This document shows, one piece after another, positions 1-6,667 of a stretch of 41,032 bases of DNA. Each line of letters starts with the position of its first letter. Positions within the stretch are counted from its first letter, which is position 1. Under the pieces are notes generated by a model that was given only the letters and a program-made list of their open reading frames with translations, ran no database searches and was not told the origin of the DNA. The stretch is from positions 1 to 41,032 of the forward strand of contig CAYRLZ010000089.1 in assembly GCA_964425275.1 (NCBI GenBank). Reading direction: 5' to 3'. Made by a program: the position numbers and the translations under genes. Source of the stretch: CAYRLZ01 sp964425275 (GTDB lineage: Bacteria > Hydrothermota > Tepidihabitantia > Tepidihabitantales > JBDRVQ01).

Positions 1-92
1 AATTCCGAATAGGCAAGAGAATAGGAAAGAGAATAGGGCTTTTAATAGCATCCCCAATAGCACCCCCTATACCACCCCCTATCTTGCCCGAA
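1..92. repeat. G/A-rich then C-rich low-complexity segment
   Basis: The first half is built from variants of a short purine phrase (gaatagg, aagagaatagg). The second half is C-rich (accccctat repeated with small changes), so the ends can pair partially: aggcaagagaatagg near the left and cctatcttgccc near the right. No reading frame here looks coding. The texture resembles the longer low-complexity block at 17550-17840, read on the opposite strand. Confidence 0.5.
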
Positions 93-145
93 AAATCCTA
101 TAAGTCTTGTCAAATCAAATACTTAGATGAAAAATCCGAGTTCTA

Positions 146-170
146 AAAATATTACTGACAGTAATATTTT
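146..170. promoter_or_regulatory. Perfect 12-bp-arm palindrome
   Basis: The left arm AAAATATTACTG (146-157) is the exact reverse complement of the right arm (159-170), with a single base between them. A 12-bp perfect AT-rich arm is long for chance in this composition. It could be a dimeric repressor site, a hairpin, or the remnant of a mobile-element end. No adjacent gene start makes the role clear. Confidence 0.5.
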
Positions 171-517
171 CTCAATTGAGTTTGGCTAAATCTGGGCGAT
201 AAATTGGCTTAGGGAGAGCAAATTAATTGGTGAACTATGGCGAAGGCATCAAAAGGCGGTGGGTCTAAGCAAAGTATGGGGGGAAAGATGCCCGCTTTTT
301 AAGTCTAAACGAGATTGACAAGAAGAATGAATTTGCTTATAATTAGAAATGATTAAAAAGGAGAAAATAAGGAAAATGAGAAAATTAAAGATTATCGCTA
401 TGAATCGGACTCGGAGATGATGAAAAATACGGTGTTTCGGGATTTCCGAACACCCATTAAAAATAGGGGTGGCGAGTGACATTATTTATCAGGTTAAGAG
501 ACCCTGTTGAAGATAAA

Positions 518-583
518 ATATCCGCACCAGGTGCCTATATCATCCCAAAATGGAAGTATATCCGCACTCCGAGTGCTGATATA
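518..583. promoter_or_regulatory. Two related interrupted palindromes upstream of the methyltransferase remnant
   Basis: Copy 1 has GCACC-A-GGTGC as its core (524-534), flanked by ATAT on both sides. Copy 2 has GCACTC-C-GAGTGC (564-576), and the symmetry continues outward through TATATC/GATATA (557-583) with one mismatch. Both are preceded by atatcc, and their centres are 41 bp apart, about four helical turns. This spacing suits paired operators, for example for a regulator of the neighbouring restriction-modification genes. Secondary structure of a mobile element is the alternative. Confidence 0.5.
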
Positions 584-626
584 AACGAGTTAGGCGAAAC
601 GACGGGCTTAACGAAGGTGATATACA

Positions 627-815
627 ATGTCTAATCAAAAGGTAAATTTCAAAACGGAAAGAGAGCTCCAAGAAGCAATCTTACAAGAAAAGGTAAGAGG
701 AACTCCCGATAAAGAAATTGGGCAAAAGTATGGAGTTACTTTTAGATATATTGAACGGCTTATTACTCGGTCTCGTGGGCTTAATATTAGTGCCTTAAGA
801 GTTTCTAAAAAATAA
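627..815 (+). CDS. Helix-turn-helix N-terminal fragment of a DNA methyltransferase
   Basis: This 62-residue frame begins at ATG with a good ribosome-binding site (aaggtga, 6-7 nt upstream). Residues 25-52 look like a helix-turn-helix (DKEIGQKYGVTFRYIERLI). The frame stops in an A-rich run (807-818). A single -1 shift there reads straight into the methyltransferase frame that follows, so this is probably the N-terminal DNA-binding part of that enzyme rather than a separate gene. A free small regulator is possible but less likely, because the next frame has no start codon of its own. Confidence 0.55.
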   Translation: MSNQKVNFKTERELQEAILQEKVRGTPDKEIGQKYGVTFRYIERLITRSRGLNISALRVSKK

Positions 816-1345
816 AAAGGCTCCAGCCAAAAGATTTTAAGGAAGAACAAACTACGGTCTGGAGTTTTAGACAAAGGGGCAATTGGGCAACACATAGTGG
901 AGAGTATAGAGGCAATTGGTCCCCTTATATCCCTAGAAATGTAATTCTCAAATATTCAAAACCCGGTGAATTAGTTTTAGACTACTTCTGTGGAGCAGGA
1001 ACAACCGCTGTAGAATGTAAACTTTTGGGGAGAAAGTGTATTGCCCTTGATATTAATGATAAAGCCATTGAACTGGCGAAAAAAAATATAGATTTTAGCA
1101 TAGATTCACAGCAGTTAATTTTTGTTAATAAAGGAAGTCATTTAGAAGTTTATGAACCGGAACTTAAAGTTGGTGATGCCAGAGATTTATCCTTCCTGCA
1201 AGATAATTCAATAGATTTAATTTGTGCCCATCCTCCTTATGCAAACATTATTCATTATACCAATTCCAAAGAAGGTGATTTATCATTTTTTGATTGTATA
1301 ATAGCCATAGACTTTAAAAAGGAGCAAATTTATGAAACAATATGA
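812..1345 (+). pseudogene. DNA methyltransferase catalytic region, frameshifted and truncated
   Basis: This frame is open from just after 808 but has no usable start codon near its beginning. It carries an S-adenosylmethionine-binding motif (YFCGAGTT, from 983) and a catalytic HPPY motif (1229-1240), with motif I before motif IV as in many amino-methyltransferases modifying adenine N6 or cytosine N4. After GDLSFFD the expected C-terminal part of roughly 100 residues is absent and unrelated codons lead to the stop. So both the junction with the upstream helix-turn-helix and the 3' end are damaged. The candidate restriction gene overlaps the end by 14 bp. Programmed frameshifting or a sequencing error could explain the first defect but not the truncation. 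Confidence 0.7.
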
Positions 1346-2081
1346 AGCTGTAATAAAAGTTATAGAAGAAAATGGAGGATTTGCTACTTTAAGTTACTTA
1401 TACGAAAATACACTGAAAGTGCCTGGTGTCGTTTGGAAAACTAAGACTCCTTTTGCAACTATTCGTAGAATTGTTCAGGATAATCGGTTCTTTTTCAAAA
1501 TAAAGCCTGGTTTGTGGGCATTGAAAACTTATAAAGATAAACTACCCGACGAAATACTTTCATTGATTGAGGAAGATATAGAAATACAAAAAGAAGGAAA
1601 GTTTACGCATTCTTATTTTCAAGGGCTGATTGTTGAAATAGGTAATATTAAAAGATTCAAAACATATGTCCCTTCGCAAGACAAAAATAAAAAATTTTTA
1701 AACAAACCTTTGAAAGAATTAGTAAATTTGGAAGAGATTTTCAAGTTCACTTATGAAGATATCATACAAAGAGTTCAATCCATTGATGTATTCTGGTTCA
1801 ATGAGAGAAGATTTCCTTCCTACATTTTTGAAATAGAACACTCAACGGATTTCAAAAATGCCTTGTTAAAGTTCTTAGAACTTCAGGATTTCAATGTGCA
1901 GATGTATATTGTTTCATACAAAGAGAGACAAAGAGAATTTCTATCTAAGATTGAGTTTTCAGGTTTTAAGCCTATAAAAGAAAAAACCAACTTTATAAGT
2001 TATGAAGAAGTATCACAATGGCACGCAAAAACCTATGAACTGATGCTAGCAGAGAGTAAAATATTGGAGGGTAAATTATGA
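1332..2081 (+). CDS. Candidate restriction endonuclease with N-terminal winged helix
   Basis: The protein has 249 residues. Residues 1-70 look like a winged helix of the HARE-HTH kind (YEAVIKVIEENGGFATLSYLY, ending in a wing around FFFKIKPGLWAL). The C-terminal half has a PD-(D/E)xK-like arrangement: D152 in SIDVFWF, then E167 and E169 in FEIEHSTDF. The usual lysine is not obvious and may be replaced, so the fold assignment is moderate. It overlaps the methyltransferase remnant by 14 bp and the next gene by ATGA, as in a restriction-modification operon. The frame is intact although the methyltransferase is not. Its recognition site cannot be predicted. Confidence 0.6.
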   Translation: MKQYEAVIKVIEENGGFATLSYLYENTLKVPGVVWKTKTPFATIRRIVQDNRFFFKIKPGLWALKTYKDKLPDEILSLIEEDIEIQKEGKFTHSYFQGLIVEIGNIKRFKTYVPSQDKNKKFLNKPLKELVNLEEIFKFTYEDIIQRVQSIDVFWFNERRFPSYIFEIEHSTDFKNALLKFLELQDFNVQMYIVSYKERQREFLSKIEFSGFKPIKEKTNFISYEEVSQWHAKTYELMLAESKILEGKL

Positions 2082-2266
2082 CAGACAAATCATCAAAAAA
2101 TCCTAACATAATCATAATGGTGATTGAATGCCCATGTGGGAAAAAGTTAAGTTTAGACCGTGTTGGCGGTCAATATCAAAACGAATACCGTAAAAAGTGT
2201 GAGTGTGATCGAGAATATGTTTTGACTGAAATATCTGAGTTAATGGCGGAGATAGATGATTGTTGA
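2078..2266 (+). CDS. Small four-cysteine protein
   Basis: A 62-residue protein whose ATG overlaps the stop of the restriction gene (ATGA), which supports real translation. Two Cys-x-Cys pairs (CPCGKK and KCECDREY) about 20 residues apart suggest a small zinc-binding knuckle. It may be an accessory or control protein of the restriction module, but no family is recognised and the function is unknown. Confidence 0.45.
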   Translation: MTDKSSKNPNIIIMVIECPCGKKLSLDRVGGQYQNEYRKKCECDREYVLTEISELMAEIDDC

Positions 2267-2426
2267 AATGTATGTAAAACATGCTCATAATCCCTCGTTG
2301 ACATTACAGCTACAGGGACTTTGGGGTTAAAGACCGATTTTCTGTAATTCAAAAGGCGGTATTGCAAAGGCTAAGATAAAATGAGAAAGGAATTTATTTT
2401 AAATATAAGTCCACCACATCGCCTAA

Positions 2427-2660
2427 CAACAGATAAAAGACTTCGTTTCACTTTGCCCAAATTGCCTTCGTCAACTTCCCTTATCCGCAGCTGTTATTTC
2501 CCCAAAATATGACAATCCAGAGGCTACTACTTTATTCGTTCGGGAAAAATTAATTGCTTATCGTTCTCTGTCCGAAACCCGACATCAAAAAGTGTTAATC
2601 TTTAATTATGCTAATCTTAGAAGTAAAGGTTTTGAATCTGAGCCGGATAGGGCGAAATAA
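2427..2660 (+). pseudogene. Orphan open segment without a start codon
   Basis: From the stop at 2424 to TAA at 2658 the frame stays open for 77 codons and reads like a real protein (CPNCLRQLPLSAAVISPKYD, later TTLFVREKLIAYRSL), but it has no ATG, GTG or TTG in a plausible place. The start of the segment has a Cys-x2-Cys pair. It is probably the C-terminal remnant of a gene whose 5' part was lost when the island formed. The family is not recognised. Confidence 0.35.
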
Positions 2661-2697
2661 AAACCAAAATCAGATTCGGAAAACTCAAAAAGCAATA

Positions 2698-2712
2698 GGA
2701 GGTCGGACTTCC
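2698..2712. promoter_or_regulatory. Palindrome upstream of the hydrogenase promoter
   Basis: GGAGGTC-G-GACTTCC is a 7-bp inverted repeat around one central base with one mismatch. It ends 28 bp before the -35 box at 2741, a position suited to an activator or redox/sulfur regulator. The cognate factor is unknown. Confidence 0.35.
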
Positions 2713-2740
2713 CAAATTTAAGTTAGAACGAAAAAGGTTA

Positions 2741-2768
2741 TTGACAGGATAGGAAATTTTTGTATAAT
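2741..2768 (+). promoter_or_regulatory. Main promoter of the hydrogenase operon
   Basis: TTGACA (2741-2746), a 16-bp spacer and TATAAT (2763-2768) match the sigma-70-type consensus fully. The first in-frame ATG of the operon is at 2778, only 9 nt after the -10 box, so transcription should begin within about 0-3 nt of the start codon and the mRNA would be essentially leaderless. Confidence 0.8.
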
Positions 2769-2777
2769 AGCAGTTTT

Positions 2778-3815
2778 ATGTCTCTCTATTTAATAAGAAC
2801 GAGAAATATTTCAGAATGGCTCTCTAACCTTACGGAAAGGTTTGCCACTTTTCTCCCCCAAGAGAATAATGTCGCGGCGGTTTCTTCCCCAATCCTTTCT
2901 CGGCAATCCAAAAATAACTTCCCCTCTCCCGAGGTCTTTCGGCGGATAAGAAGTTTTAACCCATTCCTGAAAGATTTCCTCTTCCCCAGTCAAGAAAGGG
3001 TTGCCATTTATTTCCAAAAGGAAATAGAAACTCAAAAGCCGGAGGCAAATAAATCCCCGGCATTAGTTATTGGGGTAAAGGGTTGTGATATAAGACCATT
3101 GTTGGTTTATCAGAATATGTTTTCTTTAAAAGATTTCATTGACCCATTTTTTCAAGAGCGCCTCTCTCAGACCATCATCATTACCGCGGACTGTCCGGTT
3201 CCGGAAACGACCTGCTTCTGTAATCTGGTTGGGGTATCACCTCATGGCGCAAAAGAGGTTGATGGGAATATTTCGGTTATTGAAGAAGGGCTGTTATTAG
3301 AGGTCTTTACCGAAAAGGGCAAAGATTTAATAAAACCGGAGATTTTTGAGAGCGCCCAGGATAGGCATCTCCAGGAGCGCAAAAGAAATCGGGAAGTTGC
3401 CGAAAATATGTTAAAAGAAATTAACCCCAGACCCTTACCGGATAATCTGCCAAAAAGGATTGAGGCAAAGAAGGAGAAGGAGTTCTGGGAAACAAAGAAG
3501 AAAAAGTGTGTGGAGTGTTTCGGCTGTCTCTATATCTGCCCAACCTGTTTCTGTTTTCTCTTATCTGACTTTCCAACTGATGAGCGATACGAGCGATTAA
3601 AAAGTTGGGATGCCTGTTATATGGCAAGTTATGCCCGGGTGGGTGGTGGCTTAAATCCCCGCCCCTTATTTTACCAAAGGTTCCGAAACCGTTTCCACTG
3701 CAAATTTATGAATACCTACTATGACTTTAATTTTTTCGCTTGCTCGGGATGTGGCCGCTGTTATAAAGTCTGTGCCGCAAAGATTGATCTCAGGGATATT
3801 TTATTGGAGATATGA
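2778..3815 (+). CDS. Sulfhydrogenase beta-type 4Fe-4S protein (electron input)
   Basis: A 345-residue cytoplasmic iron-sulfur protein related to the beta subunit of archaeal sulfhydrogenase and to anaerobic sulfite reductase subunit A. Two C-terminal ferredoxin-type clusters are visible: a Cys-rich run from about residue 244 (CVECFGCLYICPTC) and C322, C325, C328, C332. The middle (VKGCDIRPL, then ADCPVPETTCFCN) is typical of the family. It should pass electrons between the flavin protein encoded next and the rest of the complex. The ATG at 2778 is chosen because a TTG further upstream lies inside the -10 box. It is the first gene of the operon and is probably translated from a leaderless message. 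Confidence 0.85.
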   Translation: MSLYLIRTRNISEWLSNLTERFATFLPQENNVAAVSSPILSRQSKNNFPSPEVFRRIRSFNPFLKDFLFPSQERVAIYFQKEIETQKPEANKSPALVIGVKGCDIRPLLVYQNMFSLKDFIDPFFQERLSQTIIITADCPVPETTCFCNLVGVSPHGAKEVDGNISVIEEGLLLEVFTEKGKDLIKPEIFESAQDRHLQERKRNREVAENMLKEINPRPLPDNLPKRIEAKKEKEFWETKKKKCVECFGCLYICPTCFCFLLSDFPTDERYERLKSWDACYMASYARVGGGLNPRPLFYQRFRNRFHCKFMNTYYDFNFFACSGCGRCYKVCAAKIDLRDILLEI

Positions 3816-3837
3816 GATATGAAAGGTGGTAAAAAAG

Positions 3838-4650
3838 ATGAATAATCCCTTCGCCCCCCGCCCGGCCCGGATATTAAGTATCAAGGATGAGACACCAAAT
3901 ATCAAGACCTTTAAGATTGAACCAGAAGGCAATTTCTCCTTTTTAGCCGGACAGTTTGCCTCCTTAACTATCCCGGGAATTGGCGAGGCACCTTTTACCC
4001 CCTCCTCTTCCCCAAATCGTTTGCCTTTGGAGTTTACGATTATGAAGGTTGGTCGGGTGACGACTACTCTCTTTTCCTTAAAAGAGGGAAGTCTCTTAGG
4101 GATAAGGGGTCCTTTTGGTAAACCTTATCCCTTGGATAAGTTTGAAGGAAAAGAGGTCTTGATTGTTGGCGGAGGGGTTGGTTTGGCGCCTCTGCGCAGC
4201 CTCTTTTTAGCCCTCACTAGTAATATTAATAAATATAAAAAGATTTATATCAGATACGGGGCAAGGACACCTAAGGATATTGTTTATAAAGAAGAGTTGA
4301 AGGAGTGGTCCGAGATAAAGAGATGCGACATCTTATTAACCGTTGATGTCGGGGATGCCCTTTGGAAAGGAAGGGTTGGTGTAGTCACAACCATCTTAGA
4401 TAAAATCCCCTGCAATGTGAAGAACTCGGTTGCCGTTGTCTGCGGACCACCAATTATGATGAAATTTGTCACCTACCGGCTCCTCGAGGCTGGCTTTCCG
4501 GGTTCGGCAATCTATCTCTCAATGGAGAAAAATATGTCCTGTGGAATTGGGATGTGCGGCCACTGCCGGGTGGGAAGATACTTTGTCTGCCGGGATGGTC
4601 CGGTCTTAACCTGGGAAGATATAAAAGATATTGAAGACCCATTTGTATGA
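3838..4650 (+). CDS. Sulfhydrogenase gamma-type FAD/NAD(P)-binding protein
   Basis: A 270-residue ferredoxin-NADP reductase-like protein. An FAD-binding barrel (about 10-95) is followed by an NAD(P)-binding Rossmann domain (about 100-220, starting LIVGGGVGLAPLRSL) and a C-terminal 2Fe-2S site with cysteines near 235, 240, 243 and 251 (CGIGMCGHC). With the preceding Fe-S protein it forms a diaphorase pair as in sulfhydrogenase and NfnA-like modules, which links the complex to NAD(P)H. ATG 3838 has a well-placed aaaggtgg; a GTG at 3826 is the alternative. It overlaps the next gene by ATGA, so translation is coupled. Confidence 0.87.
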   Translation: MNNPFAPRPARILSIKDETPNIKTFKIEPEGNFSFLAGQFASLTIPGIGEAPFTPSSSPNRLPLEFTIMKVGRVTTTLFSLKEGSLLGIRGPFGKPYPLDKFEGKEVLIVGGGVGLAPLRSLFLALTSNINKYKKIYIRYGARTPKDIVYKEELKEWSEIKRCDILLTVDVGDALWKGRVGVVTTILDKIPCNVKNSVAVVCGPPIMMKFVTYRLLEAGFPGSAIYLSMEKNMSCGIGMCGHCRVGRYFVCRDGPVLTWEDIKDIEDPFV

Positions 4651-6194
4651 CCGAGAAAAGAATCGTTATCTGCCCCCTCTGCCCTTATGGCTGTGCCTTA
4701 GAGATTAAAGGAAAAGAAGGTTTTCCTTATCAGATAGAATATTTGGAAAAGAGTTTTCAAGGAGGCCGCCTCTGTGCCCGGGGCAATGCCATCCCTTTAA
4801 TCCTCACCCATCCGAAAAGATGCTATCAACCAAATTTAGACGGGAAGGGTGTTTCCTGGGAGAAGGCATTCTTTGAACTTCGCAAAATTCTTTCAAACTA
4901 CTCGCCGCCATCAATTGCCGTTGGTTTTGATTCTTATTTAACTCTTGAGGAAAAAGAGCAGGTCTTAGGATTGGCACAGAGTTTAGGAGTAGAAAATCAA
5001 TTTTATTTTAATCCGGAAAATATCTGTGGGTTGAGATGCGAAGGGGTAAAAGAGGCATCTTTTGCTGACTTGGTAAACAGTGATTGTATCTTAGTGATTG
5101 GTGACCTATTTTCTCGTTTTCCCATCTTTGCTCAACCAATCCTCTCGGCCCGCTATCAAAATAAAGAAAAGCGTCTCTTGGTGATTGATAACTATCCCAA
5201 CCGGCTGTTTGGATTCGCCGATAGGGCCTTTCTTTGCCCAAATGGGTGTGAGGCTAACATCTTCACCAATCCACCGCAAAGTGTCTCTAATATGCTCAAT
5301 TTATTCGCGCAAGCCAAGAGGGGGGTTTTAATATTAGATTCTCCCCCTGGAAAATTTCTTAACCCGCTTTCTCTAATAGTTCATTCTCAGCAATTTCTCC
5401 GCTCTTGCCCGGGAGAGAAATTTTTCCTCCCGGTCGTAGAAAGAACCACTGGCTTTGGCAATAAGCCGCTCGGGGAAATACTGGCTCGAATTAAATCGGG
5501 CGAGATTAAATGCCTCCTATTTTTCGGTGAGGTGAGTATCTTTAACGAATATTTTGACCTCTCCCCCCTCCCTCATCTTATCGGCACCGGTTCCCTCAAT
5601 TTCCACCATTTGACCTTTAAGCAAGGTGCGCTTTTGCTTCCTGTTCCCCATATTGTAGAAAGGGAAGGAAGTTTCCCTTCCTTCTGGGGCAAAAATTATA
5701 ATCAAGGCATTTCTTCTTTCTCTGGAACAAAAGAGATAGGTGAAATTGTTGAGCGGTTAGCCAAAGAATTAGGTATTACGCCAAAGAAGGTTGGATTTAT
5801 TTCGTCAAGAATCCTCTCCGAAAGAGAGACGAAAGAGGTCTTAAAAGGAACTCGGCTCCGGGAAGTGGCCGAAAAGCAGAGGGAGAGAGATTTAGAAATA
5901 TGCCTCATAAATCAAGAGGAGGCGATTGAATACGGAGGATTTTTTGATAAAGGAGATAGGATTTGTCTCTCCCCCATCTCCGCTCAGCGACTAAATCTAA
6001 AAGAAGGAGAACGGGTCTCGGTCGGTGAAGAAGGGGTTGCCTTGCGGGTAAGAATAAAAAAAGACCTCCCCGAAGGTCTTGGGTTAGTATCGTTAGCGAA
6101 CCGGCTGGTAAAGCGACTAATGAAGATGGAGATTGACAACCAAATAAAAGAGGTTATAATCAGACCGACTTATCAAAAGATATGGAAAAGGTAA
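4647..6194 (+). CDS. Short NuoG/formate-dehydrogenase-like protein with altered active site
   Basis: A 515-residue member of the molybdopterin oxidoreductase superfamily. The N-terminal 4Fe-4S ligands are present (C9, C12, C16, C43, the last in LCARG). A C-terminal barrel like the molybdopterin dinucleotide-binding domain lies at about 430-500. The protein is about 200 residues shorter than a typical formate dehydrogenase. Where formate dehydrogenases have Sec/Cys-His-Gly, this protein reads C131-E132-G133, so the catalytic histidine is missing. It is therefore more likely an electron-transfer or structural relative, as in NuoG, than an active formate dehydrogenase. The operon position between the flavin module and the ferredoxin fits. 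Substrate and cofactor content are unproven. Confidence 0.75.
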   Translation: MTEKRIVICPLCPYGCALEIKGKEGFPYQIEYLEKSFQGGRLCARGNAIPLILTHPKRCYQPNLDGKGVSWEKAFFELRKILSNYSPPSIAVGFDSYLTLEEKEQVLGLAQSLGVENQFYFNPENICGLRCEGVKEASFADLVNSDCILVIGDLFSRFPIFAQPILSARYQNKEKRLLVIDNYPNRLFGFADRAFLCPNGCEANIFTNPPQSVSNMLNLFAQAKRGVLILDSPPGKFLNPLSLIVHSQQFLRSCPGEKFFLPVVERTTGFGNKPLGEILARIKSGEIKCLLFFGEVSIFNEYFDLSPLPHLIGTGSLNFHHLTFKQGALLLPVPHIVEREGSFPSFWGKNYNQGISSFSGTKEIGEIVERLAKELGITPKKVGFISSRILSERETKEVLKGTRLREVAEKQRERDLEICLINQEEAIEYGGFFDKGDRICLSPISAQRLNLKEGERVSVGEEGVALRVRIKKDLPEGLGLVSLANRLVKRLMKMEIDNQIKEVIIRPTYQKIWKR

Positions 6195-6667
6195 TAATTG
6201 TTGACCTGGATTATTGCATCGGCTGTCGTTCCTGCGAAACGGCTTGCGCCGCCCGATTTTTTGAGGAGCGGCGAATTCGTTATGGTCTTCTCTCTTCCTC
6301 CTCGGGTCTGGTTGAGGAAACGATAACCCCGCTACCTTGTCGCCATTGTGAAGATGCCCTCTGCCTTAAAGCCTGCCCTTTTAATGTAATAAGAAAAGAT
6401 GAAAAAGGGGTTGTCTTCCAGAGTAGTTTTGAATGTGTTGGCTGTTCTTCCTGTATTTTAGCCTGTCCGTTTGGGGTGATTTCGGGAAATCTCCTTCGTC
6501 ATATCTCTCAGAAATGTGATTTGTGCCGAGACCGGAAAGAAGGTCCGCGCTGTGTTGCCAGTTGTGTCTCCGGGGCGTTAAAATATGTAGAAGAGAAAGA
6601 AATCCCAAAAGAGAAGATTGGGGTAAGATTTATTTCCCATTCCCCTTACTGGCGAAGAGTAAAATGA
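6182..6667 (+). CDS. Four-cluster ferredoxin-like electron-transfer protein (HycB/HydN type)
   Basis: The protein has 161 residues and 16 cysteines arranged as four 4Fe-4S sites. The first is C12, C15, C18, C22; then come CRHCEDALCLKAC, CVGCSSCILAC, and a fourth with a long internal spacing (CDLC, then RCVASC). This pattern is that of HycB/HydN/DmsB-type subunits that carry electrons from a molybdopterin-type subunit to a partner. It overlaps the preceding gene by 13 bp and the next by ATGA. It presumably bridges the NuoG-like protein and the hydrogenase small subunit. Confidence 0.88.
   Translation: MEKVIIVDLDYCIGCRSCETACAARFFEERRIRYGLLSSSSGLVEETITPLPCRHCEDALCLKACPFNVIRKDEKGVVFQSSFECVGCSSCILACPFGVISGNLLRHISQKCDLCRDRKEGPRCVASCVSGALKYVEEKEIPKEKIGVRFISHSPYWRRVK

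Larger units (their letters stand above)
93..626. other. Intergenic stretch without a convincing gene
   Basis: This stretch carries several palindromes (146-170, a hairpin near 430-455, and the pair at 518-583) but no credible coding sequence. One 77-codon minus-strand frame exists (249-482), but its translation is low in complexity downstream and has no recognisable domain. The stretch is best read as noncoding flank of the restriction-modification remnant. Confidence 0.5.
2267..2740. other. Gap containing decayed coding DNA and the hydrogenase upstream region
   Basis: No complete gene is visible. The stretch contains the right-hand copy of a 9-bp inverted sequence (TCGCCTAAC, 2419-2427), an open segment without a start codon (2427-2660), and a palindrome (2698-2712) just before the hydrogenase promoter. 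Confidence 0.5.

Noticed and set aside
249..482. 77-codon minus-strand frame near the left end
   Set aside because: It has no ribosome-binding site, no recognisable domain and unusual composition, and it overlaps hairpin-forming DNA. Treated as noncoding.
589..597. Complete integron attC site
   Set aside because: Only the GTTAGGC core was found; no matching inverse core at the right distance could be identified, so no attachment site was annotated.
635..895. 86-codon minus-strand frame
   Set aside because: It lies opposite the methyltransferase, whose plus-strand frames carry clear motifs. It is a shadow frame.
2760..2777. TTG start upstream of the hydrogenase beta-type gene
   Set aside because: This codon lies in the -10 promoter box, so it cannot be in the mRNA. 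ATG 2778 was used.
4647..6194. Selenocysteine-containing formate dehydrogenase
   Set aside because: There is no in-frame TGA, and the residue at the equivalent place is cysteine followed by glutamate, not histidine.
6523..6663. N-terminal extension of the NuoH-like subunit
   Set aside because: It is read within the ferredoxin gene in another frame and has no family similarity. ATG 6664 overlaps the preceding stop as expected.
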